A stretch of DNA of 64,000 nt, taken from assembly GCF_019448255.1 (NCBI RefSeq), contig NZ_CP080410.1:62001-126000 (forward strand), given 5' to 3'. The position numbers and the translations under genes are program-made. The stretch comes from Qipengyuania flava (GTDB taxonomy: Bacteria > Pseudomonadota > Alphaproteobacteria > Sphingomonadales > Sphingomonadaceae). The notes under the pieces were generated by a model. The model made no database searches and was not told where the DNA came from. It saw only the letters and a list, made by a program, of their open reading frames with translations. This document shows, one piece after another, positions 29,935-39,083 of this stretch (the first letter of the stretch is position 1; every line of letters begins with the position of its first letter).

Positions 29935-30864
29935 ATGAAAACCCTCGTTTGGGTCGAACACGACAACTCCAGCGTCGCCGACGCGACCCTGGCCGCCGTC
30001 ACCGCCGCTTCGAAGCTCGGTGAGGTTCACCTGCTCGTCGCCGGTTCGGGCTGCCGCTCGGTCGCCGACGAAGCCGCGAAGATCGCCGGCGTCGGCAAGG
30101 TCCACCTCGCCGATGACGCCGCCTACGCCAACGCGCTGGCCGAAAACGTCGCGCCGCTGGTGGCCGACCTGATGGGCCACCACGACGCGTTCGTGGCGCC
30201 TGCCACCACCACCGGCAAGAACATCGCGCCGCGCGTCGCAGCCCTGCTCGACGTGATGCAGATTTCGGACATCCTCTCGGTCGAAGGCGACAAGACCTTC
30301 ACCCGTCCGATCTACGCCGGCAACGCCATCGCCACGGTCGAATCGAGCGATGCGAAGCTCGTCATCACCGTGCGCGGCACCGCCTTTGAAAAGGCCGCTG
30401 CCGAAGGCGGTTCGGCTTCGGTGGAAGAGGTTTCGGGTCCTGGCGATGCCGGCCTCTCGGCCTTCGTCAGCGAAGAGATCGCCGAAAGCGACCGTCCGGA
30501 ACTCACCAGCGCCAAGGTCATCGTTTCGGGCGGCCGCGCGCTGAAGGATTCGGAAACCTTCGAGCAGGTCATCACCCCGCTCGCCGACAAGCTCGGCGCC
30601 GGCATCGGCGCCAGCCGCGCTGCGGTCGATGCAGGCTACGTGCCCAACGATTACCAGGTCGGCCAGACCGGCAAGATCGTGGCACCGGAAGTCTACATCG
30701 CCATCGGCATCTCGGGTGCGATCCAGCACCTTGCCGGCATGAAGGATTCCAAGACCATCATCGCCATCAACAAGGACGAAGACGCCCCGATCTTCCAGGT
30801 CGCGGACATCGGCCTTGTTGCCGACCTGTTCAAGGCAGTGCCGGAACTTACCGAAAAACTCTGA
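29935..30864 (+). CDS. etfA: Electron transfer flavoprotein subunit alpha
   Basis: The 309-residue product binds the FAD that accepts electrons from acyl-CoA dehydrogenases. The C-terminal FAD domain contains [38 protein letters not shown] and [20 protein letters not shown], the family signature. AAGGAAGAC precedes the ATG. The operon ends at a strong terminator 25 bases past its stop. Confidence 0.97.
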   Translation: MKTLVWVEHDNSSVADATLAAVTAASKLGEVHLLVAGSGCRSVADEAAKIAGVGKVHLADDAAYANALAENVAPLVADLMGHHDAFVAPATTTGKNIAPRVAALLDVMQISDILSVEGDKTFTRPIYAGNAIATVESSDAKLVITVRGTAFEKAAAEGGSASVEEVSGPGDAGLSAFVSEEIAESDRPELTSAKVIVSGGRALKDSETFEQVITPLADKLGAGIGASRAAVDAGYVPNDYQVGQTGKIVAPEVYIAIGISGAIQHLAGMKDSKTIIAINKDEDAPIFQVADIGLVADLFKAVPELTEKL

Positions 30865-30889
30865 TTGATTATCAGAGCGAGGTCGATAA

Positions 30890-30921
30890 CCCTCCCGGTC
30901 ACCAGATCGGGAGGGTTTTTC
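30890..30921 (+). terminator. Terminator of etfBA, overlapping the next gene's ribosome binding site
   Basis: A perfect 8-bp stem (CCCTCCCG/CGGGAGGG, 30890-30915) with a 10-base loop is followed by T5. The 3' arm contains GGGAGGG, which is also the only ribosome binding site in front of the downstream TTG start at 30923. Confidence 0.9.
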
Positions 30922-30922
30922 T

Positions 30923-31852
30923 TTGTTGGGTCGCACCATCTACTTTTTGGCAGCAGGTAGTCTGCTGGTCGCCGCGCCTGCTTATGCTCAGGATGAGCCG
31001 CCTGTTGTCGTCGCCCCATCGGCGCCCTGGGAAGTGGACTTTGCGGCCAACCGCTGCCGGGCCGCGCGGACGTTCGGCACCGGCGAAGAGCGTACGCTCT
31101 TGCTTCTCGAACAGATCACGCCCTCAAGGTCTCCGAGATGGGTCATGGCCGGCGCGGTTGCCGAGGACATGAAGTCAGGTGGCCCTGTCTCGGTGCAGTT
31201 CGGACCTGGCCTCGACGCCTGGGAGATGGAGGGCAAGAAGAGGACGACCCTCGGGAGCTTTGGCGCTGCTTATCGTTCGGCGTCGATGCGCAAGCCGGAC
31301 CTGGATTGGAGACGCCTTTCCAAGAAGGCTCGCGAGCACACACCCGAGGAGAGCGAGGAGCTGGAGGAGCCGGTCGGGCTCGGCCTTCTCGATGTAGAGG
31401 AAGGCCGGTCGATCGACTGGGTTTCCTTCCAGCGCGGCAAGCGTCCTGCGCAGCGCCTGGACACGGGAAATCTAGGCCAGCTCTTCGAACTGCTCAACAC
31501 GTGCATGAGCGACCTGGTGCGCACCTGGGGTGTCGACGTGGAAGCCCATGCGAGGCGCGCAAAAGCTCCTGAGCCGCTCAATATCGAAGAAATTGCGCGG
31601 CGCATCCAGCAATACTACCCGGGCAGAGCCGAACGATGGGGCAGGCAGGCCGATCTTAGCCTTCGTGTGCTGATCGACGAGGAAGGCGCACCCACCAAGT
31701 GCCAGATCGTGAACGTATCGGTCGCGGAGAATTTCGATGACCGGGCCTGCGAGGAATTCATGAAGGTCGGGAAGTTCAAGCCTGCCCTCGATATCGACGG
31801 GGCTCCGATGGCGTCCTTCTACGCCACGACGATAGCTTACAGGCTGCGCTGA
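30923..31852 (+). CDS. Periplasmic protein with TonB-C-like C-terminal domain
   Basis: The 309-residue product has a signal peptide ([18 protein letters not shown], cleavage before QDEPP). The middle region has no domain I recognise. The C-terminus (about residues 225-309) resembles a TonB C-terminal domain, with [20 protein letters not shown] and a final hydrophobic strand. It lacks the N-terminal membrane anchor of real TonB, so it is probably a free periplasmic protein. No ATG or GTG fits. Translation must start at TTG (30923, or 30926), eight bases after a GGAGG that lies in the etfBA terminator. Confidence 0.8.
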   Translation: MLGRTIYFLAAGSLLVAAPAYAQDEPPVVVAPSAPWEVDFAANRCRAARTFGTGEERTLLLLEQITPSRSPRWVMAGAVAEDMKSGGPVSVQFGPGLDAWEMEGKKRTTLGSFGAAYRSASMRKPDLDWRRLSKKAREHTPEESEELEEPVGLGLLDVEEGRSIDWVSFQRGKRPAQRLDTGNLGQLFELLNTCMSDLVRTWGVDVEAHARRAKAPEPLNIEEIARRIQQYYPGRAERWGRQADLSLRVLIDEEGAPTKCQIVNVSVAENFDDRACEEFMKVGKFKPALDIDGAPMASFYATTIAYRLR

Positions 31853-31862
31853 TCCTTCGGGA

Positions 31863-33143
31863 TCAGATCACATAGACATCCAGCGTGTGGATGGTCATGC
31901 CGACCAGCCCGCCGACCAGCGTGCCGTTGATGCGGATGAACTGGAGGTCGCGGCCCACCGCGCTTTCGACGCGGTCGGTGATGGTCTGGGCGTCCCAGCG
32001 CTTCACCGTTTCGGATACGAGTCGCACGATCTGGTCGCCGTAGCGCGTGGCAACGCCCACGGCGGTGCGGCGGGCGAAGCGGTTGACCTGGCGTTGCAGG
32101 CGCTCGTCGTCGCGCAGCGCAGCGCCCAGTTCGCCCAGCGTCTCGCCGATGTAGCCGTGGCCCGTCCCGCCCGAGGTGCGGATTGTGTTGATGAGATTGG
32201 CGCGCAGCCGCTCCCACACGCCCTGCCACCAGTCGCCGATCGCGGGGTTTTCGAGCAGTTCGCGCTTCATGCGCTCGACCCGCTCCTGCATCTCGGGATC
32301 TTCGCGCAGGCCCTTGGCAAGCTCCTGCAGGCCTTCCTCGATCTTGTCGCGCAGGGGGTGCTCGGGATCGACGAGGACTTCGGCGAGCAGCTTGTAGAGC
32401 CCGTCGAGCACCGAATTGGCGAGGCGTTCGTCAAGGCCGGTGAAGCGCAGCACGCTGTTGGCGCGCTTGTGCACCATGTCGCGCACCAGCGTCTCGTTGT
32501 CTTCCAGCACGAGGCCGGCCCAGCGGATGATCTTGTCGATCAGCGGCTTGTGCCGGCCGTCGGCGATCATGGCGTCGAGCATTCCGCCGAGCAGCGGCGC
32601 GATGTCGAGCTTGCCGAGCTGGCTCTTGATGCCGGAGCGCACCTGCCCGCCGAGCCGGTCGGGATCGAGCGATTCCAGCACTTCGATGGCCAGCTCGCCC
32701 GCGCCTGCCCGGATCCGCGAATCCTTGGCGGACTTGGGATCCGCCAGGTAGCTGCCGACCGCATGGGCGAGGTTCATCGAACCCATGCGCCGTCCGACGA
32801 CAGCGGGGGTGAGGAAGTTCTCGCGCAGGAAGCCCGCCATCGTGTCGGCGATGCGGTCCTTGTTTTCCGGGATGATCGCGGTGTGCGGGATCGGCAGGCC
32901 GAGTGGGTGGCGGAACAGCGCGGTGACCGCGAACCAGTCGGCAAGGCCGCCTACCATGGCAGCTTCGGCAAAGGCGTGGAGGTAGCCCCAGGCCGGATGC
33001 ACATCGAGATAGCGGCCCGACCACAGGAACAGCGCGGCCATGAGGACGATGAGCCCCGTGGCCGTGCGCCGCATCATGCGCGCACGGTCAGGGGGTATCG
33101 GGGGACCGGCTAGTCGCAGGCCCGCAGGCGCGCCATCGCTCAC
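31863..33143 (-). CDS. DUF445 family inner-membrane protein
   Basis: The 426-residue product has a membrane helix at about residues 25-42. The DUF445 signature AFAEAAMVGGLADWFAVTALFRHPLGLPIPHTAIIP follows in two parts, then a long helical region, and a final hydrophobic helix at the C-terminus. The function is unknown across the family. The RND permease gene upstream ends four bases inside its start (ATGA), so the two are translationally coupled. This raises the possibility of a role alongside the efflux pump. Confidence 0.9.
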   Translation of the reverse strand: MSDGAPAGLRLAGPPIPPDRARMMRRTATGLIVLMAALFLWSGRYLDVHPAWGYLHAFAEAAMVGGLADWFAVTALFRHPLGLPIPHTAIIPENKDRIADTMAGFLRENFLTPAVVGRRMGSMNLAHAVGSYLADPKSAKDSRIRAGAGELAIEVLESLDPDRLGGQVRSGIKSQLGKLDIAPLLGGMLDAMIADGRHKPLIDKIIRWAGLVLEDNETLVRDMVHKRANSVLRFTGLDERLANSVLDGLYKLLAEVLVDPEHPLRDKIEEGLQELAKGLREDPEMQERVERMKRELLENPAIGDWWQGVWERLRANLINTIRTSGGTGHGYIGETLGELGAALRDDERLQRQVNRFARRTAVGVATRYGDQIVRLVSETVKRWDAQTITDRVESAVGRDLQFIRINGTLVGGLVGMTIHTLDVYVI

Positions 33144-36100
33144 TCCGCGGGTTCGGCCCCGGGCTGGGAACCGGGATAGGGCCGCGTATCGTCACCATCC
33201 TTGTAGGTCAGCAGGCGATTGCGCAGCCAGGGGCCGGCACGCTTTTCGAAGCCATCCGCCAGGCTGAAGCCGGCCGGTACGATCAGCAGGGTGAGCAGCG
33301 TCGAGAGGATGAGGCCCCCGATCACCACCGTGCCCATCGGCGCGCGCCAGGCGCCGTCGCCCGAGCCGAGGACGCCCGACATCGCGGTCGGCACCATGCC
33401 CGCAGTCATGGCGACCGTGGTCATGACGATCGGCTGCGCGCGCTTGTGGCCAGCATCGATAATCGCGGTCAGCTTGCGCGTGCCCTTGTCCATTTCCTCG
33501 ATGGCGAAGTCGATCAGCAGGATCGAGTTCTTCGAGACGATGCCCAGCAGCAGCAGGATACCGATATAGACCGGCATCGACTGCGGCTGGCCGAAGAGCC
33601 AGACGAGCAGGATACCGCCCAGCGGCGCGAGCGCGAGGCTGGTCATGTTGACCAGCGGGCTCATCAGGCGCTTGTAGAGCAGCACCAGCACCGCGAACAC
33701 CAGCAGCACGCCCGAGACGATGGCGATCAGCAAGCTGGTCATCAGCTCCTGCTGCCATTCGTCTTCGCCGACCACGTCGCGGATCACGCCCTGCGGCAGG
33801 TCCTGCAGGATCGGCAGCGCATCGATCTCGGCCTGCGCCTCACCCTTGACCACGCCCTGGGCGAGGTCGGCGCCCACCAGAACGCGGCGGTTCTGGTTGT
33901 AGCGCTGGATGGTCGTCGGACCGGAACCGAAGGTCACCTCGGCCACGCGCGAGAGCGGGACAGAGCCGCCGTTCGACGTCTGCACCGGCAGGTTCTTGAT
34001 CGTCTCGAGATCCTCGCGCGACTGTTCGGGCAGCTTGACGCGGATCGGGATCTGGCGGTCGGACAGCGAGAATTTCGCCGCGTTCTGCTCGATCTCGCCC
34101 ATGGTCGCGATACGGATCGTCTGGCTCAGCGCGACGGTGGTCACGCCGAGTTCGGCGGCGAGGTCTTCGCGCGGCTTGATGATCAGCTCGGGCCTGTTGA
34201 TGTCGGCGCTGATGCGCGGGGCGACGAGCGAATCGATGCCCTTCATCTGCTCCACCAGCGTCGCCGCGGTTTCGTTGAGCAGTTCGGGATTGGAGCCGGC
34301 GAGCATGATGGTCATGTCACGGCCCGATCCGAAACCGCCCGACTGCGAGGCAAAGCGCACGCGGGCGTCGGCGATCTGGGCGAAGGTCGGCGCCAGCGAA
34401 CGTTCGAAATCGATCGAGGTACGCTCGCGGTCCTCGCGCAGCGTGATGTAGATCGTCGCGCGATCCTGGCGGACACGTTCGAGCGCGAGTTCGACTTCCT
34501 GCTGCGCGTAGAGGATGTCCACGACCTGGTCGGTGACGCGTTCGGTTGTCTCGAGCGTGGTGCCCGGCACCATTTCGATCTCGATGCGGCTGTTCTCGTC
34601 GTCGATCACCGGCTGGAACTGGGCCGGGACGATGCCGAAGAGGAGAATGGTCAGCAGCAGCGAGAAATAGCCGACGCCCAGCATCCACACGCGGTGGTCG
34701 AGGAACCGCGCGTAGAGATACTGCCATGCCTGCGCCAGATGGCTGCCAAGACGGCGCATGATGAACCCGGTGACGCGGAAGAACAGCAGCGTCGCGAGGA
34801 AGCCTGCACCCAGGGCCAAGGCCAGCTGGGTGATCCCGACCAGTTTGGCAATGAAGCCTTCGAATGCGTTCGCATCGGGGCCGGCAATCATGTCGGGAAT
34901 GCCGAACTGCTGGATCATGCCAGAGACCGTAAAGGTCACCATGGCCGAGATGACCAGCGCGGCGATCACCACCAGGAGCAGCGAGAGCACATAGAGCCAG
35001 CGACGGCGGGGGCCTTCCACGCCTTCGCGCATGGCATACATCTTGCCGCGGTCGAGCGACCAGGCGAGGATGTTCATGTAACGGTCCATCATCGGGCCTT
35101 CGCCGTGCGCCGCCTGCCCCTTCGCCTTGAGGAAGTAGGCCGCCAGCATCGGTGTGATCATGCGGGCCACGGCCAGCGACATCAGCACCGCGACAACCAC
35201 CGTGAAGCCGAAGTTCTTGAAGAACTGACCCGAAATGCCCGGCATGGCGCCGACAGGGAAGAACACCGCGACGATACAGAAACTGGTCGCCACAACCGGC
35301 AGGCCGATTTCGTCGGCCGCGTCGATTGATGCCTGGTAGGCGGTCTTGCCCATGCGCATGTGTCTGACGATGTTCTCGATCTCCACGATCGCGTCATCGA
35401 CGAGCACGCCGGCCACCAGCGCCAGCGCCAGCAGGGACAATTGGTTCAGGTTGAACCCCAGGAGGTCCATGAACCAGAAGGTCGGGATGGCGGAAAGCGG
35501 GATCGCGACCGCCGAAATGGCGGTGGCGCGCCAGTCGCGCAGGAAGAAGAACACCACGACCACGGCGAGGATCGCGCCCTCGATCATCGCGGCCATGGCG
35601 CTTTCGTACTGGTCCTTCGTGTACTTGACCGTGTTGAAGAGCGGGATGAACTTCACGCCTGGGTTGGCGGCTTCGATCTGTTCGATCTTCTGGAGCGCTT
35701 CTTCGTAAACGGTCACGTCCGAGGCGCCCTTGGCGCGGCTCATCGCGAAGTTCACGACCTCCTTGTCGCGCACCTTACTGATCGATGTGCGTTCGGAGAA
35801 GCCGTCGCGCACGGTGGCGACATCGGCGAGCTTCACGGTGCGGCCGCCGCCGATCTGGATCTGGCGCTGGCTCAGCTCATAGGCGTCGGCGCTGTTGCCG
35901 AGGACGCGGACCGACTGGCGGGTGCCGCCGACTTCGGCCATGCCGCCCGCCGCGTCGATGTTGCTCTGGCGCAGCACGCCGTTGATCTGGCTGGCAGTCA
36001 CGCCAAGCGCCTGCATGCGCGGCAGGTCGAGGATGACCTCGATCTCGCGGTCGACCCCGCCGAAGCGGTTGACTTCGGCCATGCCCTCGATGCTCAGGAG

Positions 36101-36601
36101 CTGCTTGGCGACGGTGTCGTCGATGAACCAGCTCAGGCCCTCGATGGTCATGTCGTCGGCTTCAACGGCGTAAATCGCCAGGAAGCCGCCGGAGATTTCC
36201 TCTTTTGTCACACGCGGCTCGAGGATCCCGTCGGGCAGCGAGCCGCGGATCGTGTCGACCGCGTTCTTGACCTCGGCAACGGCGTCGTTGGGATCGGTGC
36301 CGATCTCGAATTCGATGAACGTGCTCGAATTGCCTTCGCGCGCGGTCGAGTTGATCGAATTCACCCCGTTGATCGAGCGCACGGCGGACTCGACCCGCTG
36401 GGTGATCTGGTTCTCGATTTCGGTCGGCGCGGCGCCGGGCTGCGAGATCGAGACGTTGACCGCCGGGAACTCGATGTCCGGGTTGTTGACCACGTCCATC
36501 CGGGCGAAGCTGATGAGCCCCGCAATCAGCAGCGCGGTGAAGGCGACCAGCGGAATAACCGGGTTGCGGATCGACCAGGCAGAGATGTTGCGAAAGTTCA
36601 T
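33140..36601 (-). CDS. RND efflux pump permease with an enlarged central loop
   Basis: The 1153-residue product is an AcrB/MexB-type proton-driven exporter of the inner membrane. The proton-relay residues are present: paired Asp in GVLVDDAIVEIENIV (about 402-403) and Lys in SKNSILLIDFAIEEMDKG. Both periplasmic porter halves are complete. It is about 100 residues longer than AcrB. The extra length lies between the sixth and seventh canonical helices (about residues 500-635) and contains two additional hydrophobic stretches at about 535-558 and 588-610. The adaptor gene is 15 bases upstream in the operon, and no TolC-like outer-membrane gene is nearby. Confidence 0.94.
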   Translation of the reverse strand: MNFRNISAWSIRNPVIPLVAFTALLIAGLISFARMDVVNNPDIEFPAVNVSISQPGAAPTEIENQITQRVESAVRSINGVNSINSTAREGNSSTFIEFEIGTDPNDAVAEVKNAVDTIRGSLPDGILEPRVTKEEISGGFLAIYAVEADDMTIEGLSWFIDDTVAKQLLSIEGMAEVNRFGGVDREIEVILDLPRMQALGVTASQINGVLRQSNIDAAGGMAEVGGTRQSVRVLGNSADAYELSQRQIQIGGGRTVKLADVATVRDGFSERTSISKVRDKEVVNFAMSRAKGASDVTVYEEALQKIEQIEAANPGVKFIPLFNTVKYTKDQYESAMAAMIEGAILAVVVVFFFLRDWRATAISAVAIPLSAIPTFWFMDLLGFNLNQLSLLALALVAGVLVDDAIVEIENIVRHMRMGKTAYQASIDAADEIGLPVVATSFCIVAVFFPVGAMPGISGQFFKNFGFTVVVAVLMSLAVARMITPMLAAYFLKAKGQAAHGEGPMMDRYMNILAWSLDRGKMYAMREGVEGPRRRWLYVLSLLLVVIAALVISAMVTFTVSGMIQQFGIPDMIAGPDANAFEGFIAKLVGITQLALALGAGFLATLLFFRVTGFIMRRLGSHLAQAWQYLYARFLDHRVWMLGVGYFSLLLTILLFGIVPAQFQPVIDDENSRIEIEMVPGTTLETTERVTDQVVDILYAQQEVELALERVRQDRATIYITLREDRERTSIDFERSLAPTFAQIADARVRFASQSGGFGSGRDMTIMLAGSNPELLNETAATLVEQMKGIDSLVAPRISADINRPELIIKPREDLAAELGVTTVALSQTIRIATMGEIEQNAAKFSLSDRQIPIRVKLPEQSREDLETIKNLPVQTSNGGSVPLSRVAEVTFGSGPTTIQRYNQNRRVLVGADLAQGVVKGEAQAEIDALPILQDLPQGVIRDVVGEDEWQQELMTSLLIAIVSGVLLVFAVLVLLYKRLMSPLVNMTSLALAPLGGILLVWLFGQPQSMPVYIGILLLLGIVSKNSILLIDFAIEEMDKGTRKLTAIIDAGHKRAQPIVMTTVAMTAGMVPTAMSGVLGSGDGAWRAPMGTVVIGGLILSTLLTLLIVPAGFSLADGFEKRAGPWLRNRLLTYKDGDDTRPYPGSQPGAEPAE

Positions 36602-36616
36602 GGGTCAGCCTCGTCC

Positions 36617-37819
36617 TTAGTCGAGCTTGGCAAGCTGGGTGTTGACCGTTTCGCCTTCGGTGAGGAAGCCGCCGGCGCGCAGCACGACACGCTCGGAGCC
36701 GGTCAGGCCTTCGGTGATCACGATGCCCTTGGAGGTGACCGTGCCAGTGGTGACGGCCCGGCGTTCGGCCTTGTCCTCGCCGTTGACAATGAGGACGAAG
36801 GGTCCTTCATCATCCGACAGCACGGCGCTTTCGGGAAGGATCGGCGCCACGACGGTGCCGCTCGCAATGGTGGCCGTCGCAAAGCCGCCCGGACGCAGGC
36901 CGGGGGCGTAGGGAAGCGCGATGCGCGCCACACCTTGGCGGTCCTGCTGGCTGATGGTCGGCGAGACCTGCCAGACCGAGCCGGTAAAGGTGCTGTCGGT
37001 GCCGATCGGGCGAATGCTCGCGGTCGTGCCGACCTTGATCGAGGACAGCGCGTCTTCCGAGAGGCGAGCCTGCAGTTCCATTTCGCCGCCGCGCGCGATG
37101 CGGAACAGCGGCGGCGAGCCGGCGCCGACCGTCTGGCCGGTTTCGACATTGCGTTCGAGCACGAGGCCCGAAGCCGGGGCGACGATGTTGAGGCGCGCGT
37201 TACGGGCGCGCAGCTCGCGCAGCTGGGCCTGCGACACGCGGACGCGGGCAACCGCGGCATCGCGAGTGGCGGTCAGGCGGTCGACGTCGGCGGTCGAGAC
37301 AAAGCCGCGTTCAACCAGCTGGAGCGCGCGGTCGAGGTTGGCCTGGGCTAGGTTGGCGTCGGCCTGGGCGACCTGCACCGAGGCAGCCGCGCTCTGGGCC
37401 TGCTGCGACTGGACGGAGCGGTCGATGCTGGCAAGGATCTGGCCCTGGCGGACCCAGTCGCCCGCGTCGACGGGTACGGAAACCACACGGCCGCCTTCGC
37501 CAACCACGCCGACCGGCATCTCGCGGCGCGCCGAGAAGGTACCGGTTGCGGTAATCTCGCCATCGACCGTCGTCTGGCCCGGCGTGACGACCGTCACGGT
37601 CGGGGCCTGCGCGTTTTCATCGCCTGCGGGAGTGGTGGTGCCGCCGCCGCGCATCACGAAATAGGCCGCGATGGCAAGGGCGAGCACGACAAGGCCGCCG
37701 ATGATCATGAGGCGCCGCTTGCTGCTGCGCTGCGAATCCTCGAACTCCAGGGGCTCGTCTTCGATGCCGACCGTAATCGGCTCACCCTTTTCGGCTATGA
37801 CTCCGGATTCGTAATTCAT
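36617..37819 (-). CDS. RND efflux periplasmic adaptor (membrane fusion protein)
   Basis: The 400-residue product has an N-terminal cytoplasmic tail and one membrane helix (MIIGGLVVLALAIAAYFV, about residues 35-52). The adaptor domains follow: lipoyl halves on each side of an alpha-helical hairpin rich in Ala and Gln (about 125-200), then a beta-barrel. It is anchored by a helix rather than a lipid, which differs from AcrA. It should link the RND permease to an outer-membrane channel encoded elsewhere. It is the first gene of the adaptor-permease-DUF445 operon. Confidence 0.93.
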   Translation of the reverse strand: MNYESGVIAEKGEPITVGIEDEPLEFEDSQRSSKRRLMIIGGLVVLALAIAAYFVMRGGGTTTPAGDENAQAPTVTVVTPGQTTVDGEITATGTFSARREMPVGVVGEGGRVVSVPVDAGDWVRQGQILASIDRSVQSQQAQSAAASVQVAQADANLAQANLDRALQLVERGFVSTADVDRLTATRDAAVARVRVSQAQLRELRARNARLNIVAPASGLVLERNVETGQTVGAGSPPLFRIARGGEMELQARLSEDALSSIKVGTTASIRPIGTDSTFTGSVWQVSPTISQQDRQGVARIALPYAPGLRPGGFATATIASGTVVAPILPESAVLSDDEGPFVLIVNGEDKAERRAVTTGTVTSKGIVITEGLTGSERVVLRAGGFLTEGETVNTQLAKLD

Positions 37820-38004
37820 GTCGTACCTTGCCCCAGAAGCGCTGCGGATATGCAGTGTGTTACATTGCTATATCACTTAGCGCAAGAATTTCGCAATCGG
37901 GCGTTAGACCTAGGTGTATCATAGGGCAATCGAACCTTCGACCGGGGACATGCACGGCTGGACGAATGGCGCAGCCCGTCCCATCTCTGGCGTCCGCCAA
38001 CGAC

Positions 38005-38039
38005 AAAGGGCGAGGCGCCCCATGGCACCCCGCCCCTTT
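38005..38039 (-). terminator. Probable terminator of the GlsB-type gene
   Basis: A long imperfect inverted repeat (AAAGGG plus about nine further pairs with one bulge and a G-T pair) lies 24 bases past the stop of the GlsB-type gene. It has only short T-runs on either side, so efficiency and direction are uncertain. Confidence 0.5.
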
Positions 38040-38062
38040 CTGTCTCGGTCGAGGCCGTCGCG

Positions 38063-38329
38063 TTAGCGAACGCGACCGCGCTGAACCAGGTTGGCGATGC
38101 CGAGCAGCACGATCGCGCCGACCACGGCGACGGCGAGGCCGGTCAGCGAGAATTCCTGCACGCTGCCGGTGATGCCGAGAAGCGGCCCGGCAATCCAGTT
38201 GCCGACGATCGAGCCGACGCAGCCGACCACGATATTCCAGAAGATACCCATGGAAGCGTCACGGTTCATGACCAGGCTCGCAAGCCAGCCGGCAACACCA
38301 CCAACGATGAGAGCGATAATCCAACCCAT
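38063..38329 (-). CDS. GlsB/YeaQ/YmgE-family stress-associated membrane protein
   Basis: The 88-residue product has three hydrophobic, glycine-rich helices beginning MGWIIALIVGGVAGWLASLVM, the Transgly_assoc pattern. Despite that old domain name there is no evidence of transglycosylase activity. The family appears in stress and stationary-phase regulons. AGGAAAG precedes the ATG. It lies 149 bases downstream of sciP on the same strand, in a spacer with several GC-rich inverted repeats. Confidence 0.92.
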   Translation of the reverse strand: MGWIIALIVGGVAGWLASLVMNRDASMGIFWNIVVGCVGSIVGNWIAGPLLGITGSVQEFSLTGLAVAVVGAIVLLGIANLVQRGRVR

Positions 38330-38478
38330 TGTCTTTCCTCCTGTTTTCCCGTCGACCCCGTGCCCCCTCTTCGGGCAGGCGGGACGGAGATGCCCGTCCG
38401 GCATTGCGCCGGGGACACAAGAGGAGCGAGTGGATGGAGGTTTGGTTCCCGCCGCTTGCACGCGGCGCGGGAGGCGCG

Positions 38479-38778
38479 TCAGTACTTGAGCTGGCGCTCG
38501 TACAGGTCGCGGTAGTGCTGGATGCGGGTAACCCGCAGGCCCTGCATGCCCGAACGATCGACCGCGCGCTGCCACGAAGCAAATTCCTCGAGGCTGAGCG
38601 AATAGCGCTCGAGCACTTCATCGATGGTCAGAAGGCCGCCGTTGACCGCAGCCACGACTTCAGCCTTGCGACGAACAACCCAGCGCTTCGTTTCGGGCGA
38701 AGGCAGGTCGTCAATCGTCAGCGGCTCCCCGAGGGGGCCGATAACCTGTGCAGGGCGGATGTCCTGGTTTTCGATCAT
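38479..38778 (-). CDS. sciP: SciP-family CtrA inhibitor (DUF1153)
   Basis: The 99-residue product matches the Caulobacter small CtrA inhibitory protein. The conserved core is VIGPLGEPLTIDDLPSP, then KRWVVRRKAEVVAAVNGGLL, and a helix-turn-helix ending GLRVTRIQHYRDL. SciP binds the master cell-cycle regulator CtrA and blocks its activation of target promoters in G1. It starts inside the stop codon of an upstream unknown gene (ATGA at 38775-38778). A CtrA-like site lies about 90 bases upstream. Confidence 0.92.
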   Translation of the reverse strand: MIENQDIRPAQVIGPLGEPLTIDDLPSPETKRWVVRRKAEVVAAVNGGLLTIDEVLERYSLSLEEFASWQRAVDRSGMQGLRVTRIQHYRDLYERQLKY

Positions 38779-39068
38779 TCTTTCTCTCTATCGCCTTGCA
38801 CCGCATCGCTTGCGGCTGACCCAAGGCTTAGACCCGTCGTTTTGCCATGGGCTAAAGCATCATGGTTAACAGCCGGTTTACCTTCCTCGAAGCTCTCACG
38901 GCGTGCATCGCCAAACGCGTTGAAGCCCCCGTCGACCTTGGCGAGTTCATCACGAAGATCCCGAGTCGCAGCGAGTCGCGCCACCAGGTCTGTCCAGCGA
39001 AACTGGCGCAAAACCGTGCTTTCGCGCGGATCCTGGCGGGTTGCCCTGTTGAATTGCCCCTCAAACAT
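38775..39068 (-). CDS. Unknown protein translationally coupled to sciP
   Basis: The frame gives a 97-residue product starting MFEGQFNRATRQDP with a charged helical region (DLVARLAATRDLRDELAK) and a less GC-biased, disordered-looking C-terminal third. It has no signal peptide or membrane helix. The four-base overlap with the sciP start and ordinary codon choice in the first two-thirds support it. The ribosome binding site is poor, so the start is uncertain. I do not recognise the family. If it is not real, the stretch between sciP and mnmA is a long regulatory region. Confidence 0.55.
   Translation of the reverse strand: MFEGQFNRATRQDPRESTVLRQFRWTDLVARLAATRDLRDELAKVDGGFNAFGDARRESFEEGKPAVNHDALAHGKTTGLSLGSAASDAVQGDREKE
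38866..38880 (+). promoter_or_regulatory. CtrA-like binding site upstream of sciP
   Basis: TTAA-N7-TTTA matches seven of eight positions of the CtrA consensus TTAA-N7-TTAA. It lies 88-102 bases upstream of the sciP ATG, inside the overlapping gene. A CtrA-controlled sciP promoter is known in Caulobacter, but this single site is only suggestive. Confidence 0.4.
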
Positions 39069-39074
39069 GAGAGC

Positions 39075-39083
39075 TGTGGATAA
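39075..39083 (-). promoter_or_regulatory. Perfect DnaA box
   Basis: TTATCCACA on the minus strand is an exact consensus DnaA box, six bases upstream of the ATG of the gene coupled to sciP. One box alone may be chance, but the position next to a cell-cycle regulator is notable. Confidence 0.4.

Noticed and set aside
38862..39083. Plus-strand frame opposite the sciP-linked gene
   Set aside because: It has no ribosome binding site or coupling to a neighbour. The minus-strand frame has the ATGA overlap with sciP, so only one can be right.
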